From Polaromonas naphthalenivorans CJ2 (lineage in GTDB: Bacteria; Pseudomonadota; Gammaproteobacteria; Burkholderiales; Burkholderiaceae_C): a DNA stretch of 64,000 bases. Positions 51,643-60,834 of the stretch are shown here, piece after piece (position 1 is the first letter of the stretch; each line of letters opens with the position of its first letter). The stretch lies in NCBI RefSeq assembly GCF_000015505.1, contig NC_008760.1, positions 62,001-126,000 on the forward strand, read 5' to 3'. The notes beneath the pieces are model-generated. The model was not told where the DNA came from and made no database searches. It worked only from the letters and a program-made list of their open reading frames with translations. The translations under genes were made by a program, and so were the position numbers.

Positions 51643-52518
51643 ATGGACAACCTTTCTTCGTACACCCCGCCCAAGGTCTGGTCTGGCCTCAAGGAAAGCG
51701 GTGGCCGCTTCGCCAGCATCAACCGGCCGACCGCAGGCCCGACCCATGACAAGGCGCTGCCGGTCGGGCGCCATCCGCTGCAGCTGTATTCGCTGGGAAC
51801 GCCCAACGGCGTCAAGGTGACGGTGATGCTCGAGGAACTGCTGGCCGCGGGGCACACCGGCGCGGAGTACGACGCCTGGCTGATCCGCATCCAGGACGGC
51901 GAGCAGTTCGGCAGCGGTTTCGTCTCGGTTAACCCCAACTCCAAGATCCCGGCGCTGCTGGACCGCAGCGGAGCGGCGCCGGTTCGGGTGTTTGAGTCCG
52001 GCGCTATTCTGCTGTACCTTGCCGAGAAATTCGGCGCCTTTCTTCCCTCAAGCGGCGCCAAGCGTGCCGAATGCCTGTCGTGGCTGTTCTGGCAGATGGG
52101 CAGCGCGCCTTTTCTGGGCGGGGGGTTTGGTCACTTCTACGCGTATGCGCCCACAAAAATTGAGTACGCGATCGACCGGTACGCGATGGAGGTCAAGCGC
52201 CAGCTGGACGTGCTCGACCGTCGCCTGGCCGAGAGTCCTTTTCTAGCGGGCGACGAGTACACCGTGGCCGACATGGCGGTGTGGCCTTGGTACGGCGCGC
52301 TGGTCAAGGGTCAGCTCTACGAAGCAGGCGAATTCCTGCAGGTTCAGGCGTACCGCCATGTGCTGCGCTGGACGGACCAGATCGCCCAGCGTCCGGCCGC
52401 CCAGCGCGGCCGCATGGTCAACCGCACCATCGGCGCGCTGTCCAGCCAATTGCACGAGCGCCACGATGCCGGCGACTTTGACACCCGAACGCAGGACAAG
52501 CTGGCCGCGCCGCCTTGA
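51643..52518 (+). CDS. yghU: Glutathione S-transferase, YghU type
   Basis: 291 residues from the ATG at 51643 (MDNLSSYTPPKVW); upstream starts add residues that are not family-like. The signature N-terminal region FASINRPTAGPTHDKALPVGRHPLQLYSLGTPNGVKVTVMLEELL precedes the thioredoxin-like domain (NPNSKIPALLD, FESGAILLYLAEKFG: glutathione-binding ES motif) and helical domain (YTVADMAVWPWYG). YghU enzymes are glutathionyl-disulfide reductases. The second GST follows 55 bp later. Confidence 0.9.
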   Translation: MDNLSSYTPPKVWSGLKESGGRFASINRPTAGPTHDKALPVGRHPLQLYSLGTPNGVKVTVMLEELLAAGHTGAEYDAWLIRIQDGEQFGSGFVSVNPNSKIPALLDRSGAAPVRVFESGAILLYLAEKFGAFLPSSGAKRAECLSWLFWQMGSAPFLGGGFGHFYAYAPTKIEYAIDRYAMEVKRQLDVLDRRLAESPFLAGDEYTVADMAVWPWYGALVKGQLYEAGEFLQVQAYRHVLRWTDQIAQRPAAQRGRMVNRTIGALSSQLHERHDAGDFDTRTQDKLAAPP

Positions 52519-52532
52519 TGCTCAGTTGACTT

Positions 52533-52556
52533 TCCTGTCCTGTCCTGTCCTGTCCT
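52533..52556 (+). repeat. Pentamer tandem repeat (TCCTG)n
   Basis: Nearly five head-to-tail TCCTG units between the two glutathione S-transferase genes, in the leader of the second; a potential slippage site altering spacing upstream of its ribosome-binding site. Confidence 0.85.
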
Positions 52557-52573
52557 CCAAGCGGAATGCAATC

Positions 52574-53206
52574 ATGATCACCCTGTACGACTGCGCCACC
52601 GCGCCCAGCCCGCGCCGCGCCCGCATTTTTCTCGCCGAAAAGGGCGTTGCCTACGAGACGGTCCAGGTGGACCTGAGGAATTCCGAGCAATTGAGCGTTG
52701 CCTACCAAAAAATCAATCCGCAGTGCACAGTCCCGGCGCTGCGCACGCCAGAAGGGGAAGTGCTTACCGATAATGCGGCGATCACGGCCTACCTGGAGGC
52801 GCGTTACCCGCAGCCGCCGCTGCTGGGCGCCACCCCAATTGAAAAGGCGCACATTGCCAGCTGGAACTGGCGCGTCGAGTTTGAAGGGTTGCTCGCCGTC
52901 GCCGAAGCGCTGCGCAACAGCGCCCCCAGCATGGCCAACCGGGCGCTGCCCGGACAGGTGGACTACCCGCAGATTGCCGAACTGGCCCAGCGCGGCTTGG
53001 TCAGGGTGCAGCAGTTTTTTAGCATGCTCAACGACCGCCTGGCCGGGAGCGACTTCATTGCCACTGACAGCTTCTCCGTAGCCGACATCACGGCCGTGGT
53101 GGCTGTTGACTTTGCACGCGTGGTGAAGCTCAAGCCCGGTGAACAACACCCGCACCTGCAGCGCTGGCGAGCGGCGATGTCCCAGCGGCCATCAATGTCT
53201 TTGTAG
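52574..53206 (+). CDS. Glutathione S-transferase
   Basis: 210 residues: MITLYDCATAPSPRRARIFLAEKGVAYETVQVDL, NPQCTVPALRTPEGEVLTDNAAITAYLEARYP (cis-Pro and the D-N-A-A-I glutathione-contact turn where most have E-S), then a C-terminal helical domain with FIATDSFSVADITAVVAVDFARVVKLKPGEQHPHLQRW. It follows yghU and a short pentamer repeat, so the two likely form a detoxification operon. The substrate is not indicated by sequence. Confidence 0.88.
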   Translation: MITLYDCATAPSPRRARIFLAEKGVAYETVQVDLRNSEQLSVAYQKINPQCTVPALRTPEGEVLTDNAAITAYLEARYPQPPLLGATPIEKAHIASWNWRVEFEGLLAVAEALRNSAPSMANRALPGQVDYPQIAELAQRGLVRVQQFFSMLNDRLAGSDFIATDSFSVADITAVVAVDFARVVKLKPGEQHPHLQRWRAAMSQRPSMSL

Positions 53207-53395
53207 ACGCTTAAAGCGCAATTGATCAGCGTGATGACTTGTGGCCTGCGGCACCAAGCCTTGCCTTTATGGCGCACTCGCGCTAAATTGACCGACCACA
53301 AACGCTGCAAATCGCAAGCAGCCTGGCGCCGAACCATTGACCGTTATGGTGCCCGCGTCAAGGCTGCGTAAAAATCCCAAACGGACGTCACACAC

Positions 53396-53823
53396 ATGAG
53401 CCATCTAGAACACAGCCCGGTCAAGGCGGAACTGGACCGTCTCACCATGAAGTTCTTCCATGCTGTGTCTTTCGAGCCCGGCGAAGCGCCTTCGTACGCA
53501 AGCATTGCGGCCTTGTTCATCGAACGCGGCTTGCTCATCAAGAACGTCGGCTCTGCACCCGAGATCTCATCCGTTCAGGAGTTCATTGCGCCACGCGAGG
53601 CGCTGGTGAGCTCGGGCACGCTCACGCGGTTTCATGAGTCCGAGATTCTGGGAATCCACCGTGATTTTCGGCAACGTGGCGCATCGATTCAGTGCCTACG
53701 CGAAATCCGGCACATTGAACGCAAAGCCGTTCAAAGCCCGAGGGCTGGAAGATGAGTGCCATGGCGTGGGACGACGAGAGGCCCGGTCTTTGCGTCGCCG
53801 AGTTGACCGAGCATTCAAGATGA
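53396..53823 (+). pseudogene. SnoaL/DUF4440-like protein with frameshifts
   Basis: Good N-terminus (MSHLEHSPVKAELDRLTMKFFHAVSFEPGEAPSYASIAALFIERGLLIKNVGS and VQEFIAPREALVSSGTLTRFHESEIL). Near 53645 one extra base moves the coding sequence to another frame (STVIFGNVAHRFSAYAKSGTLNAKPFKARG), and near 53740 it moves again to WKMSAMAWDDERPGLCVAEL, ending at 53823. The residues between these blocks are partly deleted. Not functional. Confidence 0.8.
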
Positions 53824-53899
53824 ACTCAGCGGCTGCCAGTGAACTGAACATAATTCCAGAAAATGCTCAAACTTCTCAGTAATTGTCAATGCTAAGTTC

Positions 53900-55426
53900 A
53901 GATGTCGCATTCCCTGCAAAGTAGAAATGTCGCTTAACTGATCTTGATCGAATCAAACTCACACTGTTGTCCCTGTGCAGACTTTCAGGACTGCAAGTTC
54001 AAGGTCTTCTGGCGTGAACTGACTTGAGAGCTTCGTGCCCGGTTGAGCTTTTTGTCGATACGGGGCTTTTCCCTGATTGGTTCGCGAGGGGGTATCTGAT
54101 TTGTGCCGGTCATCACGCTGGGCCTGCAGGATCTGTACCGCCTGCAATACGTGGCTGAGTCGTTTGTTTTCGACGATCGCACTTGTGTCCATCTGCGCCA
54201 ACCGGTCGTAGCGTTCGTACGCCAGGTTCGCGCCATCGGCCCTCAGTTCAATCCGGCCGTCGGGGTATTCGAAAACATCGATATAGCGGTGAATCAAGGA
54301 ACGGTTGACCGGCGTGTCCTTAAGCAGGTAAATCACCCGGTCATGCTGCAGCGTCAGAGACTGCGAGACCTTTCGCTGAAGCCGCCAGGTAAACAGCAGG
54401 TCCAAGTCTTCATCGTCGCGCACGGGCCGGTGCGCATCGAATTGGCTTTTCGGCGGCTTGGCAAAGCGTGCGTTGAAGTCGGCCATGAAGTGCGGTGCGA
54501 ACGCGTTGGCGGCCTCGCGCGTGTTGATTCCGCGCAGGCGCAGCTCTTTGACCAGGCGGTCCTGCAGCGTCAGGTTGGCCCGCTCGACGCGGCCCTTGGC
54601 CTGGCTGGAGTTGGCGCACCAGATGTCAATGTTCAGCTCGAAGAGCACACGCCCGAACTGGGTGGTTCCGCGGCCAAAGTCGGTTGAGTCGCGCACCGAG
54701 CGAAAGATGCTGGCCTTGTCGCTGTAGAACGCCACAGGCTTGCCGTGCTGCTCAAGGTAGGCGCGTGTGGCTTCGAAGTAGGCAAAGGCCGATTCGGTGG
54801 GCACGAAGTGCAGTTGCATCAGCCGGCTGGTGGCGTCATCGATATACACCAGCAGCGTGCAAGGTGCCGAGCGAGACTCGAACCAGGCATGATCACTGCC
54901 ATCAATCTGGATGAGTTCGCCAACACAGGCGCGGCGGTTGCGCGGCTGGTAGATTTTGGCTGCGCGCTGTTTGCGCGGCGTCCACAATCCGGCCGCAATC
55001 ATCAAAGCTCGCACGGTCTCTACGCTGAGCTGGAGCCCATGACATTCAATGAGCTTCTCACAGGCCAACGTCGGGCCGAAGTCCGGGTAACGCGCCTGGA
55101 TCAGGCCAAGGGCGCGTTGCGCGACTCCAGGGGCCAATTGGTGGTTGCTGGGGCGGCCTCGTTTGCGCGAGACCAGCCCTTGGACACCGTCGTGCTTGTA
55201 ACGCTGAACTAGCCGCTCAAGCTGACGTCGGCTAAGCCCGAGTTGCTCGGCAGCCTGGCCGACACGCGCCATGCGGTCCACCACAGCCTGGACGGTCTTG
55301 AGACGATCGGTTTCGCGCATGGACATGGTAATAGTTGCCGTAGGAGTTGACATCACTGTTCCTCGAGCCCAGAAACTGGACGAGGCAACAATGCGCCATT
55401 TCTATTTGGGACAAATGCGACATTAC
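53900..55426 (-). mobile_element. IS1202/ISNCY-like element
   Basis: Each end carries two copies of an ATGTCGC-type motif: GATGTCGCATT and GAAATGTCGC on the left, their complements (GCGCCATTTC and AATGCGACATT) on the right. This gives ~35-bp imperfect inverted repeats. One transposase inside. The exact outer edge and target duplication are not certain. Confidence 0.75.
53959..55353 (-). CDS. ISNCY-family (IS1202-like) transposase
   Basis: 464 residues from the ATG at 55353 after GAGGAAC. Two helix-turn-helix segments (AVVDRMARVGQAAEQLGLSRRQLERLVQRYKHDG; RALGLIQARYPDFGPTLACEKLIECHGL) are followed by an rve core with ELIQIDGSDHAWFE (Asp), PVAFYSDKASIFR (Asp) and NSSQAKGRVERANLTLQDRLVKELRL (Glu). 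The C-terminal third is basic (VSQSLTLQHDRVIYLLKD...). Full length and open, with both ends present. Confidence 0.88.
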   Translation of the reverse strand: MSTPTATITMSMRETDRLKTVQAVVDRMARVGQAAEQLGLSRRQLERLVQRYKHDGVQGLVSRKRGRPSNHQLAPGVAQRALGLIQARYPDFGPTLACEKLIECHGLQLSVETVRALMIAAGLWTPRKQRAAKIYQPRNRRACVGELIQIDGSDHAWFESRSAPCTLLVYIDDATSRLMQLHFVPTESAFAYFEATRAYLEQHGKPVAFYSDKASIFRSVRDSTDFGRGTTQFGRVLFELNIDIWCANSSQAKGRVERANLTLQDRLVKELRLRGINTREAANAFAPHFMADFNARFAKPPKSQFDAHRPVRDDEDLDLLFTWRLQRKVSQSLTLQHDRVIYLLKDTPVNRSLIHRYIDVFEYPDGRIELRADGANLAYERYDRLAQMDTSAIVENKRLSHVLQAVQILQAQRDDRHKSDTPSRTNQGKAPYRQKAQPGTKLSSQFTPEDLELAVLKVCTGTTV

Positions 55427-55478
55427 TATTTAGCGCCTACAGTAATATATTCCACGACATCTCTTATGTTAAGTATGC

Positions 55479-55910
55479 TTACAATTTATTCTCACTCGGT
55501 GCCTGGCTTGATATCGCGCAGGCCTGCCTTTCAAAAAAGTTGCTGGCGTGGGCACTGCGGCCGTTGACGACTTGCCACAAACTGGACAACGCGTAAGCCG
55601 GCAAAAAGAACAGTCCCCACTGCTCGTACTGCCGAACGTGCGCATGTTCGTGCGCTCGCAGGACGCACAGCGTTGACTGGTCAATTCCCACGATGGCATG
55701 GCCCAGCGTCATGGCGCCAAAGCCTACTTGCTCTGGCAGTCTGGCGACGATGCGGCCAAGCCAGCCGCCGTGAAACTCGGCCACCCCCGCCACGAAACGC
55801 AGCCGGCCGCCCAAGCAGAGCATGACCAGCCCGGCAGCCAGGCCGAGCAGCGTGTTGGGCGCGGCCCATGCATAGGCAATGAGACGAAACAAAAATCGAC
55901 GGATGTGCAT
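55479..55910 (-). CDS. Membrane protein with HEHAH motif
   Basis: 143 residues from MHIRRFLFRLIAYAWAAPNTLLGLAAGLVMLCLGGRLRFVAGV, giving one N-terminal membrane helix. Then comes EFHGGWLGRIVARLPEQVGFGAMTLGHAIVGIDQSTLCVLRAHEHAHVRQYEQWGLFFLPAYALSSLWQVVNGRSAHASNFFERQA. RAHEHAHVRQYEQWG and the later (N/S)xFE(R)xA resemble an HExxH-like metal site plus a distal Glu of uncharacterised membrane proteins in cyanobacteria and proteobacteria. The motif is HEHAH, so proteolysis is speculative. The start excludes an upstream non-family extension. Confidence 0.7.
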   Translation of the reverse strand: MHIRRFLFRLIAYAWAAPNTLLGLAAGLVMLCLGGRLRFVAGVAEFHGGWLGRIVARLPEQVGFGAMTLGHAIVGIDQSTLCVLRAHEHAHVRQYEQWGLFFLPAYALSSLWQVVNGRSAHASNFFERQACAISSQAPSENKL

Positions 55911-56165
55911 TGATGGCCTGACGTGAATGCGCCGTGGACTCTGGCTCAGTAGCCATTGTCGGCCCGGTCGCACGGTTTCGTGCCTGGTTGAAGGCGAGTT
56001 CAGCCAACACAAGGTTGGGTATCCAGCAAAGCCACGCGATAACCGGATAGGCATTTTCAAAGGGGATACCCTACACCATGGATGCCCGCATCCAGAGCCT
56101 GAGCGTTCCGGCGGCGAATGTAAGCGCGAAGTTGCGCACCATCAAGCCAGATACCAACTGCCGGC
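55911..56165. other. Intergenic, no gene seen
   Basis: 255 bp; nothing supported. Confidence 0.4.
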
Positions 56166-58811
56166 TTACGTTAACCGCGCCATGCTTTTTCTGAGGTAAG
56201 TTGCCGTAAGACTGGTGCCATTGCGCGCAACGTCCACGGGGGTTCCGCTTGCAACGATTTTTCCTCCTGCCGTGCCTCCTCCTGGCCCCAAGTCAATCAC
56301 CCAGTCACACGCGGCTATCACCCTCATATCGTGCTCCACGACAATGACGGTGTTGCCGGCGTCAACCAGCCCCTGCAGCTGAGAAAGCAACTTATCGACG
56401 TCGGCGGCATGCAGGCCCGTGGTGGGTTCGTCAAGTACATACAGAGCGTCACCGCGCTGTGCCCGCTGCAATTCAGTGGCAAGCTTCACGCGCTGTGCTT
56501 CACCACCCGAGAGCTCGGTCGCCGGCTGGCCCAGACGCAGGTAGCCCAGGCCGATGTCGCTCAGCAGCTTAAGAGGCTTCGCAATGACGGCTTCATTACA
56601 GAAAAACGCTTGTGCGTCTTCAACCGTCATGTGCAGGACATCAGCAATATTCTTGCCCCGCAGGGTTACCTGCAGTGTGTCCTCGTTGAACCGCGCGCCA
56701 TGGCACGCAGGGCACGGTGCGTACACGCTGGGCATGAAAAGAAGCTCGACCGATACAAACCCTTCGCCCTCGCAGGTTTCGCAGCGTCCTTTGGCCACAT
56801 TGAACGAAAAGCGTCCCACATCGAAGTCATGCGACCGCGCGGCAGGGGTGTCCGCGAAAAGCTTTCTGACATGATTGAACAGTCCCGTGTAGGTGGCCAA
56901 GTTGGAGCGAGGCGTGCGGCCAATGGGCTTTTGGTCAACATGCACGAGTCGTTTGATGCCCTCCATTCCGCTCGCGATGCGGCCGCTGGCGCGAGGCAGT
57001 GCAAAGTCTTGCAGCGCGTCGAGTTCTTCCTCGGCATGCGGGGTTTCGCTTCCCAGGCTCTCCCGTACCAGCTGAACCAGCGCCTGGGTCACAAGGCTGG
57101 ACTTTCCCGACCCGGACACGCCCGTTACGGCAGACATCGCTTTCAAGGGAAACCGTGCATCGATGCCAGCCAGGTTGTTCATCGAAACGGCGCTCAGCGC
57201 CAGCCAGTCCGTTGGGGTCCGGGGCGTGCGCTGCAGCTCATTCTCTCGGCCGAACAGATACCTTGCGGTCTGGGAGTTGTGCACCTGCTCAAACCCTGCT
57301 GGGGGTCCGCTGTACAGCACTTCACCGCCACCTTCTCCCGCTGCCGGACCGACGTCGACCAACCAGTCCGCGCAGCGCATCATGTCCAGGTCATGCTCGA
57401 CAACGAAGACTGAATTGCCCGAACGCTTCAACTGCTCAAACGCCTCCATCATCGCTTCGTTGTCCGCAGGGTGCAGCCCTGCGGATGGCTCATCCAGCAC
57501 GTAAATCACCCCGAACAGGTTGGAGCGGATTTGGGTCGCGAGGCGAAGGCGCTGCAATTCTCCGGGCGAGAGCGTCGGGGTCGCCCGGTCGATAGACAGG
57601 TATCCCAGGCCAAGGCGTTGGAGCGATGTGATGCGCGCCATCAGGTCGCTCGCCATGCGCTGGGCTGCCATGCGCTTTTCCGGTGACAGGTTGACCGTGC
57701 GCCGCACGTCGCTGGCCCCAGCATGTGACGAGCCACCGGCACCCACCCGACGGGCCGTGTCTTTTCGTGCTTCCTCCCGGCTCAAGTTTGCTGGGACCTG
57801 TACTTCGGGGATGTCAAATATGCCGCTGGCTGCCGGGGCAAGAATCAAGGCCAGGCGGTCGAGGGACAACTGCGACAACTCGCCAATGTCCAGCCCCGCG
57901 AAAGTGACCGAAAGGGATTCGCGCTTGAGGCGCTTGCCGTGACAGAGGGGGCACGCACTGCCGACCATGAAACCTGAGACCCGCTTTTTCATCAATGCGC
58001 TGTGTGTGGTGGCAAAGGTGTGCAGTACGTGTTTTCGAGCGCCGATGAATGTTCCCTGGTAGCTGGGTTCGGCGTTGCGGCGCAGGGCTGCGCGCGTCTG
58101 CTCTGGGGTCAATCCCGCATAGACGGGTACGGTGGGCTGCTCGTCCGTAAACAGTATCCATTCCCGGTCCTTGGCAGGCAGGTCTCGCCAGGGCGTGTCG
58201 ACGTCAAAACCGAGTGAAACCAGAATGTCGCGCAAGTTCTGGCCTTGCCAGGCCGTCGGCCATGCGGCCACCGCACGCTCGCGAATGGTCAAGGAATCGT
58301 CGGGCACCATGGTCTTTTCATTGACATCAAAGACCCGGCCCAGGCCGTGACACTGCGGACACGCCCCTTGCACCGTGTTGGGCGAAAAGTCTTCTGCGTA
58401 AAGCATGGGCTGGCTTGGCGGATACGTTCCCGCCCTTGAAAAAAGCATCCGCACGCTGCTGGAAATGGTCGTCACGCTTCCCACCGACGAGCGGGCGTTG
58501 GCAGTTCCGCGCTGCTGCTGCAGTGCGACGGCGGGAGGCAGTCCCTCTATCGAATCCACGTCGGGAACGCCGACTTGGTCGATGAGGCGCCGAGCATACG
58601 GAGAGACGGATTCAAAGTATCGGCGCTGCGCCTCAGCGTACAGGGTACCGAACGCAAGCGAGGATTTTCCTGAACCGGAAACGCCTGTGAACACCACCAG
58701 TGCGTCGCGAGGAATATCGACATCAACGTTTTTCAGGTTGTGCTCGCGCGCACCCCGGACTCGGACCATGCCCTGGCGAGCGCTTTCATTGTTCAGTAAG
58801 CTGTTATTCAT
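56166..58811 (-). CDS. UvrA paralogue (UvrA2-like ABC excinuclease ATPase)
   Basis: 881 residues, shorter than canonical UvrA (about 940). Two ABC modules: Walker [27 protein letters not shown] (about residue 43) and [18 protein letters not shown] in the second half, with signatures [12 protein letters not shown] and [12 protein letters not shown] and Walker [17 protein letters not shown] and [16 protein letters not shown]. Zinc clusters [29 protein letters not shown] and C-P-L-C-H-G-K-R are present. The shortened first half suggests loss of the UvrB-binding domain, typical of UvrA2/DrrC-type proteins that tolerate DNA-binding drugs. An extra copy on a mobile replicon may give DNA-damage or drug tolerance (inference). 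Confidence 0.88.
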   Translation of the reverse strand: MNNSLLNNESARQGMVRVRGAREHNLKNVDVDIPRDALVVFTGVSGSGKSSLAFGTLYAEAQRRYFESVSPYARRLIDQVGVPDVDSIEGLPPAVALQQQRGTANARSSVGSVTTISSSVRMLFSRAGTYPPSQPMLYAEDFSPNTVQGACPQCHGLGRVFDVNEKTMVPDDSLTIRERAVAAWPTAWQGQNLRDILVSLGFDVDTPWRDLPAKDREWILFTDEQPTVPVYAGLTPEQTRAALRRNAEPSYQGTFIGARKHVLHTFATTHSALMKKRVSGFMVGSACPLCHGKRLKRESLSVTFAGLDIGELSQLSLDRLALILAPAASGIFDIPEVQVPANLSREEARKDTARRVGAGGSSHAGASDVRRTVNLSPEKRMAAQRMASDLMARITSLQRLGLGYLSIDRATPTLSPGELQRLRLATQIRSNLFGVIYVLDEPSAGLHPADNEAMMEAFEQLKRSGNSVFVVEHDLDMMRCADWLVDVGPAAGEGGGEVLYSGPPAGFEQVHNSQTARYLFGRENELQRTPRTPTDWLALSAVSMNNLAGIDARFPLKAMSAVTGVSGSGKSSLVTQALVQLVRESLGSETPHAEEELDALQDFALPRASGRIASGMEGIKRLVHVDQKPIGRTPRSNLATYTGLFNHVRKLFADTPAARSHDFDVGRFSFNVAKGRCETCEGEGFVSVELLFMPSVYAPCPACHGARFNEDTLQVTLRGKNIADVLHMTVEDAQAFFCNEAVIAKPLKLLSDIGLGYLRLGQPATELSGGEAQRVKLATELQRAQRGDALYVLDEPTTGLHAADVDKLLSQLQGLVDAGNTVIVVEHDMRVIAACDWVIDLGPGGGTAGGKIVASGTPVDVARNGTSLTATYLRKSMARLT

Positions 58812-59178
58812 TCGTTGTAATTTCTGCTGCAGTCACCGTTCGTCCCGAGTGGCAAAAGGCGGTCGGGATTACGGCAAATGGTTTCCCACTTCGCAGGCAT
58901 AGTGAAACTGATGTGAGAACTCTCATGACCGCTCAGTTTGCCTTGGTCGCCTGTAGCTTGCCGACTTCCCTGCGGCGGCGTTCGGTGAGATAAAAGTAAT
59001 TGCTGATGATGTTTGGGTCTGTTCCTAAATGCAGCAGGCAAGAGCCAGTCATCTTTGCAGGCAATATCCGACAAACAAGCGCATAGGGGCGCCGATGAAC
59101 CAAAATCTGGCCAGAGCGTTCGGCAGCGTCAGGGCAGTACAAGGCTTCCAGGGCAGCAATGGCCGCCTGCGCAGGCTC
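58812..59178. other. Intergenic, no gene seen
   Basis: About 370 bp upstream of the uvrA-like gene, presumably containing its promoter; no gene or clear LexA box identified. Confidence 0.4.
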
Positions 59179-60066
59179 CTACATCAAGACTTCTGCCGGC
59201 GCACTTATTGGCTGGCCTCGTCGCGCCGTCCATGAACTGCCGGCGGCGGCAAGCATGATGAAAACAATGGCCAGCCACTGCACTGCAGCCAGGTGCTCAT
59301 CAAGCATCAGCAAGCCCAGCAGCGCAGCGACCGCCGGCTCCATGCTGGTCATGATGCCAAACGCTTCCTGCGGCAAGCGCTTCAAGGCCATCATCTCCAG
59401 GGAAATGGGAATGGCGCTGGAGATGGCAGCCACGGCCAGGCCAAACAGCAGGATGCGGGGGTCCAGCAGGGCACTGCCCGCATGCCAGACACCGAACGGC
59501 ACCACGGTGAGAGCCGCCACGGTCAATCCCAACGCCACAGAATGGCCAGCGTGCAGGTGGCTCAAGCGCTTGCCAAAAACGATGTAAGCGCCCCAGCACA
59601 CTGCGGCTGCCAGTGCGTACATCACGCCTTCGGGGTCCAGGCTGGCAACGCTATGGCCCAAGGGCAGCAGCAGACCCAGCCCCATCACGGCCAGCGCCAG
59701 CCACAAAAAATCTATCGGCTTGCGCGAATACATCATGGCCACCGCCAGGGGTCCGGAGAACTCGATGGCGACTGCCACGCCGAACGGAATGGTGCGCAGC
59801 GACATGTAGAAAAGAAGGTTCATGAAGCCCAGCGCAACGCCATACTTCAGGATGGCCACCGCATCGGCGCGTAATAGGGGCCAGCGCCAGGGCCGCCACA
59901 ACGCCAGCAGCAGCAAGGCTGAAAACCCAACGCGCAAGGCGGTCGTGCCCAGGGAGCCTACCTGCGGAAAAAGCTGCTTGGCAAAGGAGGTGCCAATGCC
60001 CAGCGCGGTCACGGAGCCGAGCACGGCAAGAATGGGTAAAAGGTTTGCAAGTCGGCGAGAAGTCAT
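59179..60066 (-). CDS. EamA/RhtA-type inner-membrane exporter
   Basis: 295 residues with ten hydrophobic helices in two EamA repeats: LLPILAVLGSVTALGIGTSFAKQLFP, AVAIEFSGPLAVAMMYS, VMYALAAAVCWGAYIVFGKRL and MEPAVAALLGLLMLDEHLAAVQWLAIVFIMLAAAGSSW. The pattern matches RhtA-like threonine/homoserine exporters of the drug/metabolite transporter superfamily. The start ATG at 60066 (MTSRRLANLLP) is preferred; in-frame starts further upstream (60084, 60153) are possible. Substrate not proven. Confidence 0.85.
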   Translation of the reverse strand: MTSRRLANLLPILAVLGSVTALGIGTSFAKQLFPQVGSLGTTALRVGFSALLLLALWRPWRWPLLRADAVAILKYGVALGFMNLLFYMSLRTIPFGVAVAIEFSGPLAVAMMYSRKPIDFLWLALAVMGLGLLLPLGHSVASLDPEGVMYALAAAVCWGAYIVFGKRLSHLHAGHSVALGLTVAALTVVPFGVWHAGSALLDPRILLFGLAVAAISSAIPISLEMMALKRLPQEAFGIMTSMEPAVAALLGLLMLDEHLAAVQWLAIVFIMLAAAGSSWTARRGQPISAPAEVLM

Positions 60067-60153
60067 CCTTCGAACATAACCCATGCCGTCGCGGGCACTT
60101 TCCAGACAGAGGTTGATTGACGCCTGTGTTGCGAACACCAGAAATTCAACCAC

Positions 60154-60647
60154 TATTGACTTGGACAGCGGAAGAACAAAGCGGCGCTAGTGCTTGCTAG
60201 CTTGGCTGGTCGGAACCCCCGTAGCTTGCGTCAGCAGGGGTGAGGAAACCGTTATCTGGGCCACGATGTTGTCGCCAGCGTTGGCCTTGAAAAACGAATA
60301 CGGGTTTCTGTTGACAGTGCCCATGAGCCTCCAATGGCCGCGCAAATTTTGACGAGCCATGGGCGGGTAATTTTTGAACGCAACTCAACCGCGGCTGGAT
60401 TCAAGACAGCGGCGGTGTGCAGCCAAACAGGTTCCTGTTCGCGCGGTATGCGCTTGGCGTGTAGTCATCACGCAAGCCGCGTTGCCCAGGATGGCGATGG
60501 TTGAGAGAACCCTCGCCATTGGTTCCAACAGTTTTAGTCAACGCCTCAGCCTGAGGAGACAAAACATTCGCTCCCTGCGTGACCAGCAGGAGGATGGCGC
60601 GCAGCAGGGCTCTAGCGGGTGGCCACCGGCTCCATGGCCACCTTGGA
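60154..60647. other. Intergenic, no gene seen
   Basis: About 490 bp; no supported feature. Confidence 0.4.
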
Positions 60648-60834
60648 TCAGTCCGGCTGCAGGGTCTTTTCCAGGCGCTGGAGGTCAAAGCCCTGGCGCG
60701 ACAGCCGTGCCAGCAAGGCTTCGTAGGCAACAGGGTCAACTTTTGGGCTTCTGGACAAAATCCACAGGTACTCGCGCTTGGGCTCACTGACGGCCACGAG
60801 TTGGTAAGCCGGGTCCAGGTCGATGACCCAGTAG
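60648..60834 (-). pseudogene. blc: Lipocalin (Blc-like) C-terminal fragment
   Basis: Minus-strand frame YWVIDLDPAYQLVAVSEPKREYLWILSRSPKVDPVAYEALLARLSRQGFDLQRLEKTLQPD ending at TGA 60648. This is the last third of a bacterial lipocalin of the Blc family (outer-membrane lipid binder): final beta strands and the C-terminal helix. The 5' part was removed where the IS701-type element begins at 60835. Confidence 0.85.
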
